Positions 27,560-36,637 of a stretch of DNA of 64,000 bases are shown piece by piece; position 1 is the first letter of the stretch, and every line of letters begins with the position of its first letter. Origin of the DNA: an uncultured Bacteroides sp. (GTDB lineage Bacteria > Bacteroidota > Bacteroidia > Bacteroidales > Bacteroidaceae). The position numbers and the translations under genes were made by a program. The stretch is taken from positions 1 through 64,000 of the forward strand of contig CANPJW010000007.1 in assembly GCA_947574505.1 (NCBI GenBank). Direction: 5' to 3'. The notes under the pieces were generated by a model, which ran no database searches, was not told the origin of the DNA, and saw only the letters and a program-made list of their open reading frames with translations.

Positions 27560-28150
27560 ATGAACTCTTTTATATCGTTTTATATGGTGTACAGTAAGCG
27601 CGTAACAGATTTACAGCAAATTTATCAATTAACCCCGGATGATGTTTTCTTTTGTATGCTTGTCGCATCCGGTGCCAGTCGTGGCGAAGCGTACGCAACT
27701 ATATTTAGACCACGATCAACCAAAATAGAAACGGCGCAACGCGGAGCCGCCCAGCTTGCAAAGGATAAACCCGGCATTAATAAATTGATACGGTCTTTTG
27801 AAGATAACCGCGCCGCCTTCCTTCCTGACAATGATAGCCCCAAAAGCAAGAAGAAAAAGAAAAGCACAGAAACAGAAGAGGAAGAAAAAGCCGGGAATGT
27901 TGTACAATACCGGGATAAAGACGCGGTTTTATCAGGTCTCGAACAAACCTTGCCTTATTTGAGGGGGAAAGATCGTGCGGATGTATTAATGAAAATTGCC
28001 GATCTTCAGCAAATGAAGAAGGACGAAAATACAGAAGAAGAGGAAACAGTACATTATTATCTGCCTTTGCAGTGTTATAGATGCAGCCTTTTTATAGCTG
28101 ATCGAGCAAAGCGGAAAGCAGAAGAAGCGGAAAAGCCGGATTATATTTAA
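27560..28150 (+). CDS. Putative terminase small subunit
   Basis: 196 residues. An N-terminal helical region has ASGASRGEAYATIFRP and QRGAAQLAKDKPGINKLI, which resembles the DNA-binding part of Terminase_2-type small subunits. A Lys/Glu-rich linker and a helical oligomerisation-like region (TLPYLRGKDRADVLMKIADL) follow. It would recognise the packaging site. The large subunit is unusually far away and on the other strand (34853-36457), so the call is tentative. Confidence 0.5.
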   Translation: MNSFISFYMVYSKRVTDLQQIYQLTPDDVFFCMLVASGASRGEAYATIFRPRSTKIETAQRGAAQLAKDKPGINKLIRSFEDNRAAFLPDNDSPKSKKKKKSTETEEEEKAGNVVQYRDKDAVLSGLEQTLPYLRGKDRADVLMKIADLQQMKKDENTEEEETVHYYLPLQCYRCSLFIADRAKRKAEEAEKPDYI

Positions 28151-28911
28151 TATTATAGGTATAATATAAAGAGAATCAAGGCAAAGCGCGGCTTTTCTCC
28201 TTCTTTGCTGGTCAACTGGATAATGAAAGCAGGGAGGGCCCCCCCCCGGCTACCCAAGACACCAAGCATGTTTCAATCCCGGTCAAGATTTTTATTTTTT
28301 TTTCTTTTTTGGAGCCAATAATGGATGTTTTTAAGGCTTTTCCAATGATAAATTACAAAAGTGAATGTCCGATGTATAGTTTTACTTCTGAAAATGTATA
28401 GTATATGTATAGTTTACTTCATAACTATACATGTGTAAATCATTCATTATTAGGTCAATGGAAATTTAATGTATAGTATGTATAGTTTATATGTAAATTG
28501 CGTATGGGAAAAAAATATATATAATATGGTTTGCATAAAAAACTATACATACTATGCACTATTTTTCCATTGATTTGTATTTCAATATGTTATATATGTA
28601 TAGTTGCCTTTAAAACCCTACATAAACCATACATATCAGAGAGAATGCTCCATCTGTATTTCCTATTGAAATAGAGTCGTTATCCTTTGTTTGCCAATAT
28701 TTTATGATTACTTATATTGAATGGTGCTATGAATACAAAATATGATAAAAAAGCCTTCAAAAGCGCGTGTTTATTCTATATTTTAAGTAGAAAATAATAG
28801 TATTTATATGATAATTATGTAGAAAATAGACTATATTTGTGGCGTAAAACGGCCTGAAAATAGGCATAAAACTATCAAAAACACTTGTTTTTGAATATAT
28901 AATGATATTTT
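28151..28911. other. AT-rich gene-free region, candidate replication origin
   Basis: 761 bases without a convincing gene. It contains a nine-C run (28239-28247) inside GGGCC..CCGGC, T-rich tracts, and the iteron-like repeats at 28373-28604. It lies between the small-terminase-like gene and the replication genes, so it is a good place for a packaging site and an origin. Confidence 0.4.
28373..28604. repeat. Iteron-like TGTATAGT repeats
   Basis: TGTATAGT occurs at 28373, 28395, 28406, 28470, 28479 and 28597, and its complement ACTATACA at 28424 and 28542. That is eight copies in 232 bases of very AT-rich DNA. Several are paired 9-11 bases apart, near one helical turn. This pattern is usual for initiator-binding iterons. 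Confidence 0.6.
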
Positions 28912-29268
28912 ATGAAAATACATGAGTTTGATCCGGTGATATATCCACGCAAGTTGTGGGTTGCAGTCAGTACAGATACATTTTCAGATAGATTTGAAGG
29001 TGTAAGTGAATGGGATGATACTGCTGATGCCATTGTGGACTGTGTTCGTGATAAACTGCGAAATTTGGGTGGTATTCTTGTCCGATTTGAAAGTAAGAAT
29101 GCCATTACTATAGCAAATATCGCTCATGAAAGTTCACATATAGCGATGAACATATTTGATTATATAGGTGCAAAAGTGGAATTAGCTAATCAGGAAACAT
29201 TCTCGTATCTTGTTGGATGGGTTGCTGACTGTATCAATCAGGTAAGGACTGGTAAATTTAAAGACTGA
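28912..29268 (+). CDS. Small HExxH-motif protein, possible metallopeptidase
   Basis: 118 residues. It contains IAHESSHIAMNIFDY, an HExxH zinc-binding motif in a helix, and a Glu about 20 residues later in NQETFSYLVGW that could be the third ligand, as in small gluzincin-like proteins. The rest is an N-terminal beta-rich part (YPRKLWVAVSTD). It stops one base before the primase ATG, so they are co-translated. Peptidase activity is only inferred from the motif. Confidence 0.55.
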   Translation: MKIHEFDPVIYPRKLWVAVSTDTFSDRFEGVSEWDDTADAIVDCVRDKLRNLGGILVRFESKNAITIANIAHESSHIAMNIFDYIGAKVELANQETFSYLVGWVADCINQVRTGKFKD

Positions 29269-29269
29269 A

Positions 29270-30907
29270 ATGGAGTCGGGAAAGTATAGGAAGTTGTTAA
29301 ATGAGGTCTTCGGGCTTATGAAAGGCGAGAAACTGGATGCCGCCTTACAAGAGTCCAAAAGTGCAGCGCGTGTTGACGCTGTGCAGGACTTGATGCGTGC
29401 AGCCATTATACGATCTTCGATTTGTAAGTTCAATGGTACTCCTTACTATTTCAGTGGCCGGATATATGAAGAGATGGCATGGGATGATTTTGGCAACCTG
29501 ATATATGACTTGATGCGTAAATGCAAAATGCCCAATGGTGATTATTCCCGTGTGGAGGGTGTACTGAAAGTCTGTAAGCGTGTGGTGGCAGGAAAAGCCT
29601 TGAAGCCTGATAATGCCATTGTGGTGTTCAATAACTGTGTGTTTGATATGAATGCTCGCCGTGCACATTCTTTCAACCGCCGTTGGGTACAGACTACATG
29701 CGTTCCCTATGACTACAAGCCGGAAGAGCATGTCTTTCTTTGGAGAATGTTCCTGGATGAAGTTTTGCCGGACAAAAACATGCAAAAAGTTTTGCAGGAG
29801 TTTCTTGGAAGTATTTTTGTTGACCGGCGTGTGGCGAAAATGGAAACTATGCTTGTTCTTCGTGGCTCCGGCTCCAATGGCAAAAGTGTAGTCTTTGAAA
29901 CGATCATGGGCATACTTGGCCGGGAGAATGTCAGCAATTTCGGCATAGGTGCATTGATTACTGGAAATGAGAGAAAAAAAAATATCGCTTTCATTAATGG
30001 CAAGCGGTTGAACTACTGTTCTGAAATACAAGCGTTAGAGTTTGGTAAGGATAGTGACACGTTGAAGAGCCTTATCAGTGGTGAACCTACCGAAGCCCGG
30101 CCTATCTATGGCGATAACTTCACTGCTTACAATATTCCCCTGCTTATGGCAAATGCCAACCAAATGCCGTATTTGAAAGACTGGAGCTATGGAATGAGGC
30201 GGCGTATTTGCATTATTCCCTTTGAAGTGGAGATACCCAAAGCCCGGCAGAAAAAAGAACTGTCACGGGATTTGGAAGCCGAATACCCGGCTATATTCAA
30301 TTGGATATTGGAAGGCCGTGACCGTTTTATCGCCAATGGTTATAAGTTGACAGACAGTAAGGAGCTTGAAAATGTCATGGATGAATATCAGTCGGAAAGT
30401 AGTACCGTAATGAAGTTCATGTATCAAATGAACTATCTGTGCCGCTATGAGGAAATTGCCGATATTGAACCCAAATGGATGTCTTCGGCCATTCTGTACC
30501 GGAAATATTGCAAATGGTGTAGGGACAATAATGCCAAAGAAGAGAATGTGACAGTATTCGGACGTATTCTTTCGGAAGCCGGTTATCGTAAAAAAAGAAC
30601 CCCGAATGGTCAGGTGTATGGTTTGTATGGAACAGCCTTGACGGAAAAACTCTATTATGAGAAACGGGAAGACCTACGGGGTAACTATAAGCAAAGGATC
30701 GCTAAACCGGTTTATCAAGATGGCAAACGATACGCTTATACCCATGAAGGGCTTGCGGCCTGCTTGTCATTGAGCATTTATCAAGTCCAGCGTTTGTTCC
30801 GGGAGAAGAAACTGGAGGGGACGTACCACATGGAGAAGAGAACAACTGTTTTTGACTTGGACGCTGTGGAGAAGATTATCAAACAATTAAAAATAAGAAC
30901 CAAATAG
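29270..30907 (+). CDS. Phage/plasmid primase-helicase (P4/D5 family)
   Basis: 545 residues. The central D5/SF3-type helicase domain shows Walker A GSGSNGKSVVFE (about residue 203), Walker B-type FINGKRLNYCSEIQ, sensor YNIPLLMANANQMPYL and an arginine-rich RRRICIIPFEVE. The C-terminal 120 residues hold a winged-helix-like part (GLAACLSLSIYQVQRLFREKK). The N-terminal region before residue 60 is short, so a full primase domain is not evident. It drives phage DNA replication, and the iterons just upstream are its likely origin. Confidence 0.85.
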   Translation: MESGKYRKLLNEVFGLMKGEKLDAALQESKSAARVDAVQDLMRAAIIRSSICKFNGTPYYFSGRIYEEMAWDDFGNLIYDLMRKCKMPNGDYSRVEGVLKVCKRVVAGKALKPDNAIVVFNNCVFDMNARRAHSFNRRWVQTTCVPYDYKPEEHVFLWRMFLDEVLPDKNMQKVLQEFLGSIFVDRRVAKMETMLVLRGSGSNGKSVVFETIMGILGRENVSNFGIGALITGNERKKNIAFINGKRLNYCSEIQALEFGKDSDTLKSLISGEPTEARPIYGDNFTAYNIPLLMANANQMPYLKDWSYGMRRRICIIPFEVEIPKARQKKELSRDLEAEYPAIFNWILEGRDRFIANGYKLTDSKELENVMDEYQSESSTVMKFMYQMNYLCRYEEIADIEPKWMSSAILYRKYCKWCRDNNAKEENVTVFGRILSEAGYRKKRTPNGQVYGLYGTALTEKLYYEKREDLRGNYKQRIAKPVYQDGKRYAYTHEGLAACLSLSIYQVQRLFREKKLEGTYHMEKRTTVFDLDAVEKIIKQLKIRTK

Positions 30908-30908
30908 T

Positions 30909-31091
30909 ATGATCGCACCGGATGAATTTGCAGAGGTTATTGAAAAAATAGATAACCTACGGGGAGCATTGGAAATCCCTATGCCAGCTGGATTTCATGT
31001 AAATCAAATGAAGCGTGAGCTTGAAGAAGTATCAGACAAATTAAAACGGATTTACGTTGAGGAAGAAGACGAAAATCCATGGGAGGAATAA
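30909..31091 (+). CDS. Hypothetical phage protein, 60 aa
   Basis: An acidic, helical small protein (MIAPDEFAEVIEKIDNLRG). Begins one base after the helicase stop. Function unknown. Confidence 0.55.
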   Translation: MIAPDEFAEVIEKIDNLRGALEIPMPAGFHVNQMKRELEEVSDKLKRIYVEEEDENPWEE

Positions 31092-31093
31092 GC

Positions 31094-31315
31094 ATGGCAG
31101 TAAAATTTAGACACAAGGAAACGGGATTGTTCTTTTGCAGGGCAAAGGGATTATCCCCTTCAAGAAGAGATTATGACAAACTTGGAGAAGAAGGTATTTT
31201 TAGGAAAAGGCATTTGTCTAAGCGAGGAAGAATCTACGAAAGCGCAACTGAAAATCAGAAACGGGATTGGATTGGCAAGGAACATGCAGATGAATTTGAA
31301 ATAGTAAAAGTATGA
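31094..31315 (+). CDS. Hypothetical phage protein, 73 aa
   Basis: Starts at the ATG at 31094, preceded by GGAGGAATAA, an unusually good Shine-Dalgarno for this genome that lies in the end of the previous gene. Basic N terminus (MAVKFRHKETGLFFCRAKG). Function unknown. Confidence 0.5.
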   Translation: MAVKFRHKETGLFFCRAKGLSPSRRDYDKLGEEGIFRKRHLSKRGRIYESATENQKRDWIGKEHADEFEIVKV

Positions 31316-31698
31316 AAAATATGAATCACATAGAGTTAAGTGTTGAGCTGATGTCTATTCTTCGGGCCTTGAACTATTCATGTGAATTGAAGACAATAGA
31401 AGGTAAGAGCATTGTAATGGATATAGCAGTGCAAGGAGAATTGTCTGTCAGGCACCAAAAAATGATTGAAATGCTTCTTGGTGGATTTCTCTCTGAATTT
31501 TATTGGGTAAATGGGAAGCATCATATTTATATCAGAGAAGAGTGCAAAGGGCTTCTTCCTGATGATGATAGGTATAGTTGCTTGATTTATGAAATGAATA
31601 AAGTATCATCGGATGAAGAACGTATAAACTCTTACGGTAAGGAATACTTTTTTAATCTTGGAGATAGATTTGAACGTAAATTAAAAATAGGATTATGA
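31312..31698 (+). CDS. Hypothetical phage protein, 128 aa
   Basis: Its ATG overlaps the previous stop. Contains IELSVELMSILRALNYSCEL and a C-terminal charged part. No domain recognised; part of the rightward replication operon. Confidence 0.55.
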   Translation: MKNMNHIELSVELMSILRALNYSCELKTIEGKSIVMDIAVQGELSVRHQKMIEMLLGGFLSEFYWVNGKHHIYIREECKGLLPDDDRYSCLIYEMNKVSSDEERINSYGKEYFFNLGDRFERKLKIGL

Positions 31699-32102
31699 GC
31701 AAAAAAACAAATGGTATTCAGGTAGGTAACTTTATTGTTACGAGGGATAATGGTAGTGAACATGACTGGATCAGCATTAAGGCAGTGTCAGGTTTTTGGA
31801 GTATGCGTTTTCGGGATGACAACGGAATGTTCTCCCGGATTCGGGAGTTAGCCAACAATAAGGAACTTCGCGAATATTTGGAAACATGGATCAAAGTCTG
31901 TTTCCTTATTAGTAACGCAACCCCCGATGTTAAGTTTATGGAAGAGTTTTTTAAAAGCTACTCTGATCTTACCGAACGGCTACGAGGCTTGCAGAAACCA
32001 GTATCACTGGAAGATGATGCCAAAATACTGGAAGAAGAAAGAAACATGAATAGCATAAAGGAAAGTATTAAGGAGGAACATAAAAATGAGGGTACCGACT
32101 GA
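31695..32102 (+). CDS. Hypothetical phage protein, 135 aa
   Basis: The ATG overlaps the preceding stop. Sequence suggests an N-terminal beta sheet (NFIVTRDNGSEHDWISIKAV) and a helical, acidic C terminus. Function unknown. Confidence 0.55.
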   Translation: MSKKTNGIQVGNFIVTRDNGSEHDWISIKAVSGFWSMRFRDDNGMFSRIRELANNKELREYLETWIKVCFLISNATPDVKFMEEFFKSYSDLTERLRGLQKPVSLEDDAKILEEERNMNSIKESIKEEHKNEGTD

Positions 32103-32874
32103 TAAGGAAATTGAAGAGGCCAAAGAATACCTCCGTCAACGTCTGGATGCGGAGCTATCCATGCGTACCAATCTTCAAATTGTAATGATCGAGGCGGCAA
32201 AGCAAATTATAGATATTTCATACCGGTACAAAATCAGCCCTGAACTATTCCGTTTTTCAGCAAACAGACAGTTGCAGGAGGAGGTGGATGCCATTATTTT
32301 ATCCCTTCTTGAAATAATTGAAGACTATACTTATACTTTGGCAGTAGCGACACATGAGGATAATAAGGATGCAATCATAACATATATAACGCGAGAATCA
32401 TACAGCAAAACCTTCACGCAACGCGCAAGAGAATATGTTGACCGGTTTTCAAAGGAGGTTGAAACGGCCATTGCCGCCGGACTACTACTGAACCTTTCCA
32501 AAGACAAACTACTTTCATCTATCAGGCAGTCGGTAAAAACGCCGTTGCTTAATGAGCATGTACAGAGAGCTATTTCAAAGGGTTATCCGGTTATTTCAAG
32601 ACTCGGTGTTCAGGAGTCTTTTGGAGTAGGACGTACTGTAAGCTCTTGGACTGCACTGTCAGATTTGACGGAGTATGCTGTGGCAGAGGGTTGGATGAAG
32701 CATTGGGAATTACAGGCTAAAGCCAGTGGAGCCGTAGGGTTCTTTGTCATGCGTGGCAGCTCCTATCCTTGTAACATTTGTGACGATGAAGTCGGATTTC
32801 ATGTGGAATGGGACAAATTACCACCGTATCACGGTCATTGTAAATGCTTTGCAGTTTCCGTATCAGCAATATAA
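32086..32874 (+). CDS. Mu gpF-like minor head (head morphogenesis) protein
   Basis: 262 residues, overlapping the previous gene by 17 bases. The C terminus has the metal-binding signature of phage Mu F-like proteins: CNICDD, then LPPYHGHCKCFAV. The rest is helical. Such proteins sit at the portal vertex of the procapsid. It is well apart from the other head genes, with portal and terminase on the opposite strand just downstream. Confidence 0.65.
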   Translation: MRVPTDKEIEEAKEYLRQRLDAELSMRTNLQIVMIEAAKQIIDISYRYKISPELFRFSANRQLQEEVDAIILSLLEIIEDYTYTLAVATHEDNKDAIITYITRESYSKTFTQRAREYVDRFSKEVETAIAAGLLLNLSKDKLLSSIRQSVKTPLLNEHVQRAISKGYPVISRLGVQESFGVGRTVSSWTALSDLTEYAVAEGWMKHWELQAKASGAVGFFVMRGSSYPCNICDDEVGFHVEWDKLPPYHGHCKCFAVSVSAI

Positions 32875-32904
32875 TTATTTAATAGGTTAAATATCAGAAT
32901 TATT

Positions 32905-33159
32905 ATGTTTGGAATATCATTAATCAGCACAAAGAAACTCAATCATCTTGCATCAGAATGCAGCAAACTGGCTATTGCCAATGTTGAACTTTCAAAACAA
33001 AATGCGACACAATCCAAAACTATTATGGAACTTACTGGAGAAGTCCGGGTGCTAAACTCTAAAATCCTTCTGAATGAAAGTATCAATGATGATCTGCAAA
33101 AGAAGCTTAACCGGAAATATCCTCGAAAGCCTTATAATAAAAAATTGTATCGAAAGTAG
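32905..33159 (+). CDS. Coiled-coil hypothetical protein, 84 aa
   Basis: Almost entirely a heptad-like helix (SKLAIANVELSKQNATQSKT) with a basic tail (RKYPRKPYNKKLYRK). Last gene before a terminator. Function unknown. Confidence 0.5.
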   Translation: MFGISLISTKKLNHLASECSKLAIANVELSKQNATQSKTIMELTGEVRVLNSKILLNESINDDLQKKLNRKYPRKPYNKKLYRK

Positions 33160-33250
33160 TGTCATATTCAATTCATTCATTACATTTGCAATGTAGAAGT
33201 TGACTTGTTATAACACAAGCTTATCAACCAAGTTGTTGAAAAAAAGTAAA

Positions 33251-33287
33251 GCCTCTGTCTATTTTATGTAGGCAGAGGCGGCTTTTT
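33251..33287 (+). terminator. Intrinsic terminator of the rightward replication operon
   Basis: An 11-bp stem GCCTCTGTCTA/TAGGCAGAGGC (one G·T), a seven-base loop, then GGCTTTTT. Confidence 0.75.
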
Positions 33288-33310
33288 CCAATGTATAATT
33301 ACATTGGATT

Positions 33311-33345
33311 CGGAGCGCGGAGTACGGGATTGCTTTCGCGCTCCG
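33311..33345. terminator. GC-rich hairpin between convergent operons
   Basis: CGGAGCGCG (33311-33319) pairs perfectly with CGCGCTCCG (33337-33345). It lies between the rightward operon and the portal gene stop. The U-tract is poor, so efficiency is uncertain. Confidence 0.4.
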
Positions 33346-33359
33346 CGTTTTGGTACAGA

Positions 33360-34856
33360 TCATTTTGCATTACCCTCTTTACTTTCATTTTTCTTGATTT
33401 TCAGTTGATATAGCAAGTCAGCTTGTTGCTGTTCCTTATATTCACGCATGATACGATCCCATTCATTGTTTTTCCCATAACCGGATTCTTCCGAGCCGGT
33501 TTCTTTTGATAAAATACCGGCACCGACTAATTGTACCAAGTTCGATACCAATTCGGCTGCATTTTGGTGGACGTATGGAACTGCCCACGAAAAAATTTTC
33601 AAATTGAGGAATTTGGTAAGTTGGCCTTTTTCTGTTCCATATCCGTGCAGGAACAGCCGTTTCATTTTGTCTATTGATTCGTCAAATTCCTTGCAGTCAA
33701 TCATGGCTTTTTCCAAAGATGGTGAATAGATCAGCTTGATAGCAACACCCGGCAAATCTCCTGACTTTACTTCGGGAGGCATGACAACAAAACTCCCCAT
33801 AAAAATCATTTTAAGTAATGTATTAATTTGAAGTTCAAATGATTGTGATGCTTCGGGACGATTCATAAAGCCTGCATCATCATCCTTCCCCATAGTGATA
33901 GCTTTTACCGCACCATACATATCTCCCTGAATCTCAACATCTTCACCTTTAAGTAACATGATTGGAAATGCGTATGCCATATTGTTTTGACACAAATGGG
34001 AAATAGCCAGTTCGTACTTGTCGATATTATCTTGTGAAAAGCTCCAGCAGGCACCGTGTTTGTCCCGATAATATACAACCGGACATTCGGCAAATCCATG
34101 ATCGTGTTCTTCCACTAATGTATATCCTTCAATACCGAAATACTGTTTCAATTTGTTTATTGCTCCGACTATTCCCCTTTTATCCTGACGGTAACGGTAC
34201 ATTTTTTTATTGTCCCACACTTCTACCCAAGAAATGAGTTCCTTTCCCTCTTCGTCATAGTCACTGTATCGTCGGGCAAACAGTGTCATTTGACCGGTTA
34301 TGGAGTCGTAGTGAGGATAAAGAGTGTCACCATCAAAATAGGAAAGATTCTTGGTGAATACCTTACCTTCATTCATATAGAATACGATTGCTGCATCTCC
34401 CGTTATTTTTACACTTTTGGCATATTCGTAAAATGCAATCTCCATATTCTTATCCAGCCATCCTTTTTGAAATTCGAGAAATATTTCCCGTGAACTTTCA
34501 TCGACTTTGGTATCGGTCAGCTCATGATGAATGTCATTGCCACATAGATGTACAAGCTGTTGAATGGTGATTATCATCTGAAAGGGAAAAGAGGCACGGA
34601 ACACTTTTTCTCGGAAGAACCGTTTCTTCTCTTCGTCATATTTCAGTCTATCCGGGTAAAACAATTCCGAATTGATCTTGTGCCCTGAAGGATAAAATTC
34701 ACGGATAAAATCAGCCTGCGAAATGAGCTGCCATGTCAGCCTATCACTATTGTTTGTGAACGATGCGTTTCTTAAATCGCTCGTAATCCTGCCTTGCAAG
34801 TAACCTTCGGGAGTAACCCTTGCAAAAGGCTTTTTTGTAAGAATCTCTGCTATCAT
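33360..34856 (-). CDS. Phage portal protein
   Basis: 498 residues. Long helix-rich sequence with portal-like features (a stretch around GDAAIVFYMNEG, then ISWVEVWDNKKMYRY and AECPVVYYRDKHG; a C-terminal domain predicted as helical with an acidic, Gln-rich tail). Its start overlaps the stop of the large terminase by four bases, the usual terminase-portal gene order. It forms the dodecameric DNA channel of the capsid. Confidence 0.7.
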   Translation of the reverse strand: MIAEILTKKPFARVTPEGYLQGRITSDLRNASFTNNSDRLTWQLISQADFIREFYPSGHKINSELFYPDRLKYDEEKKRFFREKVFRASFPFQMIITIQQLVHLCGNDIHHELTDTKVDESSREIFLEFQKGWLDKNMEIAFYEYAKSVKITGDAAIVFYMNEGKVFTKNLSYFDGDTLYPHYDSITGQMTLFARRYSDYDEEGKELISWVEVWDNKKMYRYRQDKRGIVGAINKLKQYFGIEGYTLVEEHDHGFAECPVVYYRDKHGACWSFSQDNIDKYELAISHLCQNNMAYAFPIMLLKGEDVEIQGDMYGAVKAITMGKDDDAGFMNRPEASQSFELQINTLLKMIFMGSFVVMPPEVKSGDLPGVAIKLIYSPSLEKAMIDCKEFDESIDKMKRLFLHGYGTEKGQLTKFLNLKIFSWAVPYVHQNAAELVSNLVQLVGAGILSKETGSEESGYGKNNEWDRIMREYKEQQQADLLYQLKIKKNESKEGNAK

Positions 34857-36457
34857 ATTAATCCTAAACCTTTTATGTGTTTGCGTTTATGTTTAATTTC
34901 AAAAATCATTCGCATAAGCAATGCTTCTATGAAGTCGGGAGAATGGCCTACTAATTTTTTCATTATGATCTTCTTGATAATAGTCCAGCCCTTCTCTTCA
35001 CTGTCTTCATCCTTTCGTATCGCTTTCCTTTCCTTGTCGAGAATCTGTCTAAGGGGAACTTTCTCAAACCCTTTGCCGGAGAACTTGCGTTCAAGAAGAG
35101 TCGGTTCAATGGAAATCTCCCGGTTGATAATTTTTTGTGCGAACAGATATGCCGCTTGTGATTTTAAATTCGCATAGATGTATTTGAATTTCTCCTCCAC
35201 GGCTTCTTTGTTGTTGAATGGGATTGCATTCGGGAAAAAACCTTTGAATATTTGTCCGAGTCCGTTAAGGTCATAGGTGAAGCATTCTTCTCTTACATGC
35301 CATTCTTCCAGCATCGCTTTTACGGTATCGACTGTTTTCTTGCTGTCAAGTTTGCAAACAAATATGTCTCTTATATGCCATCCTTCCCACAGCCACATGA
35401 CAAGACTGTCGCCACCCTCAAATGCCGCGTCACACGATACCCGGCGTATTCCATCACCTATCTGCATGGAATTGCGGTATAAAGCTTCCATGTGAGTCAG
35501 CTTTATTATATCATCTCCGGCAGCTTTGTATTTCCAGTTACCGTCAAGATCACGTGCGCGTTGTTCGTCTGACTGGTTGACAAGGTTTGCCAAATAGGTC
35601 GGATCGGAAGACATCAGCTTTACATTATCGGAAAGTTTTGCTTCAATAAAAGTAACCGACTTGATAAACAGTTCTTGTGGTGTGCCATATTGCTCATACT
35701 CCGGCTTCCAGTAGGCGTGTATAATGTCCTTGCATTGCTCATATACTTCCTCACGGGTATCTCCCCAATATATACCTGAAACATTGTCCCCATCCATAAA
35801 ACAATACCGGACTCTGCCATCACGTTCCGGGATTGGAAGACCGTCTTCTCCGATCCACCAGTCAATGAATTTTGCAACCCAGCTGTCAGGATCAGGGTTA
35901 CATGTTCCGATAAAGCGGTTACGGATATGAAAGGCGTTACGGTTACAAGTGATAAGGTATTTGAATTTAAGATATTCCATGTGGGTTATTTCATCCACAC
36001 CTATATATGCGAACTGTTTACCTTGAAAACGCTTTTTGAAATCGTCAAGTGTGTCAGCATGATAGCTGAATTTTAAAAATCCACCTTTATAGAAATTCCA
36101 ACGCATGTCGTTTTTGGACTTGTTGTATTCCCCAAAATCATCATATAAGGTGGATGATGTTTCTACCATATCAGAGAGATCGTCTATCTCATGCCGGAGA
36201 AGAACAGAACGGAAGTTTTTATTTTTTATATCTTTCAATGTTTCCATAAGAAGAGTAAAAGTTTTACTTCCCCCACGGCATCCCCCACAGATGGTAATAT
36301 CAGCCGGGGTGGAGAGCATGTTTTCCTGCCCTCCACCTTGTGCGATTATCTTATTCGGATTAGGAATTTTCCTATCCGCGTCCCTTAACATTTGGATATA
36401 TTCATAATCAAGCACCAAACTGGCATTAACCGTTTTTATTCCACTATATTTCTCCAT
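34853..36457 (-). CDS. Terminase large subunit
   Basis: 534 residues from the ATG at 36457. ATPase motifs: Walker A-like CGGCRGGSKT, Walker B YIGVDEITHM and motif III region LITCNRNAFHIRNRFIGTCNP. The nuclease half has acidic residues in RRVSCDAAFEGGDS and CFTYDLNGLGQIFKG. It packages DNA into proheads. A longer frame to an ATG at 36487 begins inside the loop of a terminator-like hairpin and is rejected. With the portal it runs against all other structural genes. Confidence 0.85.
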   Translation of the reverse strand: MEKYSGIKTVNASLVLDYEYIQMLRDADRKIPNPNKIIAQGGGQENMLSTPADITICGGCRGGSKTFTLLMETLKDIKNKNFRSVLLRHEIDDLSDMVETSSTLYDDFGEYNKSKNDMRWNFYKGGFLKFSYHADTLDDFKKRFQGKQFAYIGVDEITHMEYLKFKYLITCNRNAFHIRNRFIGTCNPDPDSWVAKFIDWWIGEDGLPIPERDGRVRYCFMDGDNVSGIYWGDTREEVYEQCKDIIHAYWKPEYEQYGTPQELFIKSVTFIEAKLSDNVKLMSSDPTYLANLVNQSDEQRARDLDGNWKYKAAGDDIIKLTHMEALYRNSMQIGDGIRRVSCDAAFEGGDSLVMWLWEGWHIRDIFVCKLDSKKTVDTVKAMLEEWHVREECFTYDLNGLGQIFKGFFPNAIPFNNKEAVEEKFKYIYANLKSQAAYLFAQKIINREISIEPTLLERKFSGKGFEKVPLRQILDKERKAIRKDEDSEEKGWTIIKKIIMKKLVGHSPDFIEALLMRMIFEIKHKRKHIKGLGLI

Positions 36458-36498
36458 AAAAAGAAAACCGATCCTCACATTACACATGTGGAGACCGG
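36458..36498 (-). terminator. Terminator-like hairpin just before the large terminase start
   Basis: On the minus strand CCGGTCTCCACA (36498-36487) pairs with TGTGAGGATCGG (36479-36468), one mismatch, followed by TTTTCTTTTT, which runs into the ATG at 36457. It could be an attenuator or could stop leftward transcripts from the tRNA side. Confidence 0.5.
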
Positions 36499-36637
36499 CC
36501 TATAAGCTCTGATTCTAATATTGCAGTACAAAAATACGCATAAAGAGTATTATTTTCTACATTTTAATAGAAAATAATATCAAAAATGTTTTGAGAAAAG
36601 AAATCCAGTACATATATTTGCAACGAAAACATGGAGT

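Noticed and set aside
28373..28604. CRISPR array
   Set aside because: Repeats are 8 bases, irregularly spaced and in both directions, with no cas genes.
36458..36487. Longer N terminus for the large terminase (ATG at 36487)
   Set aside because: That ATG lies in the loop of the hairpin whose U-tract precedes the better ATG at 36457.
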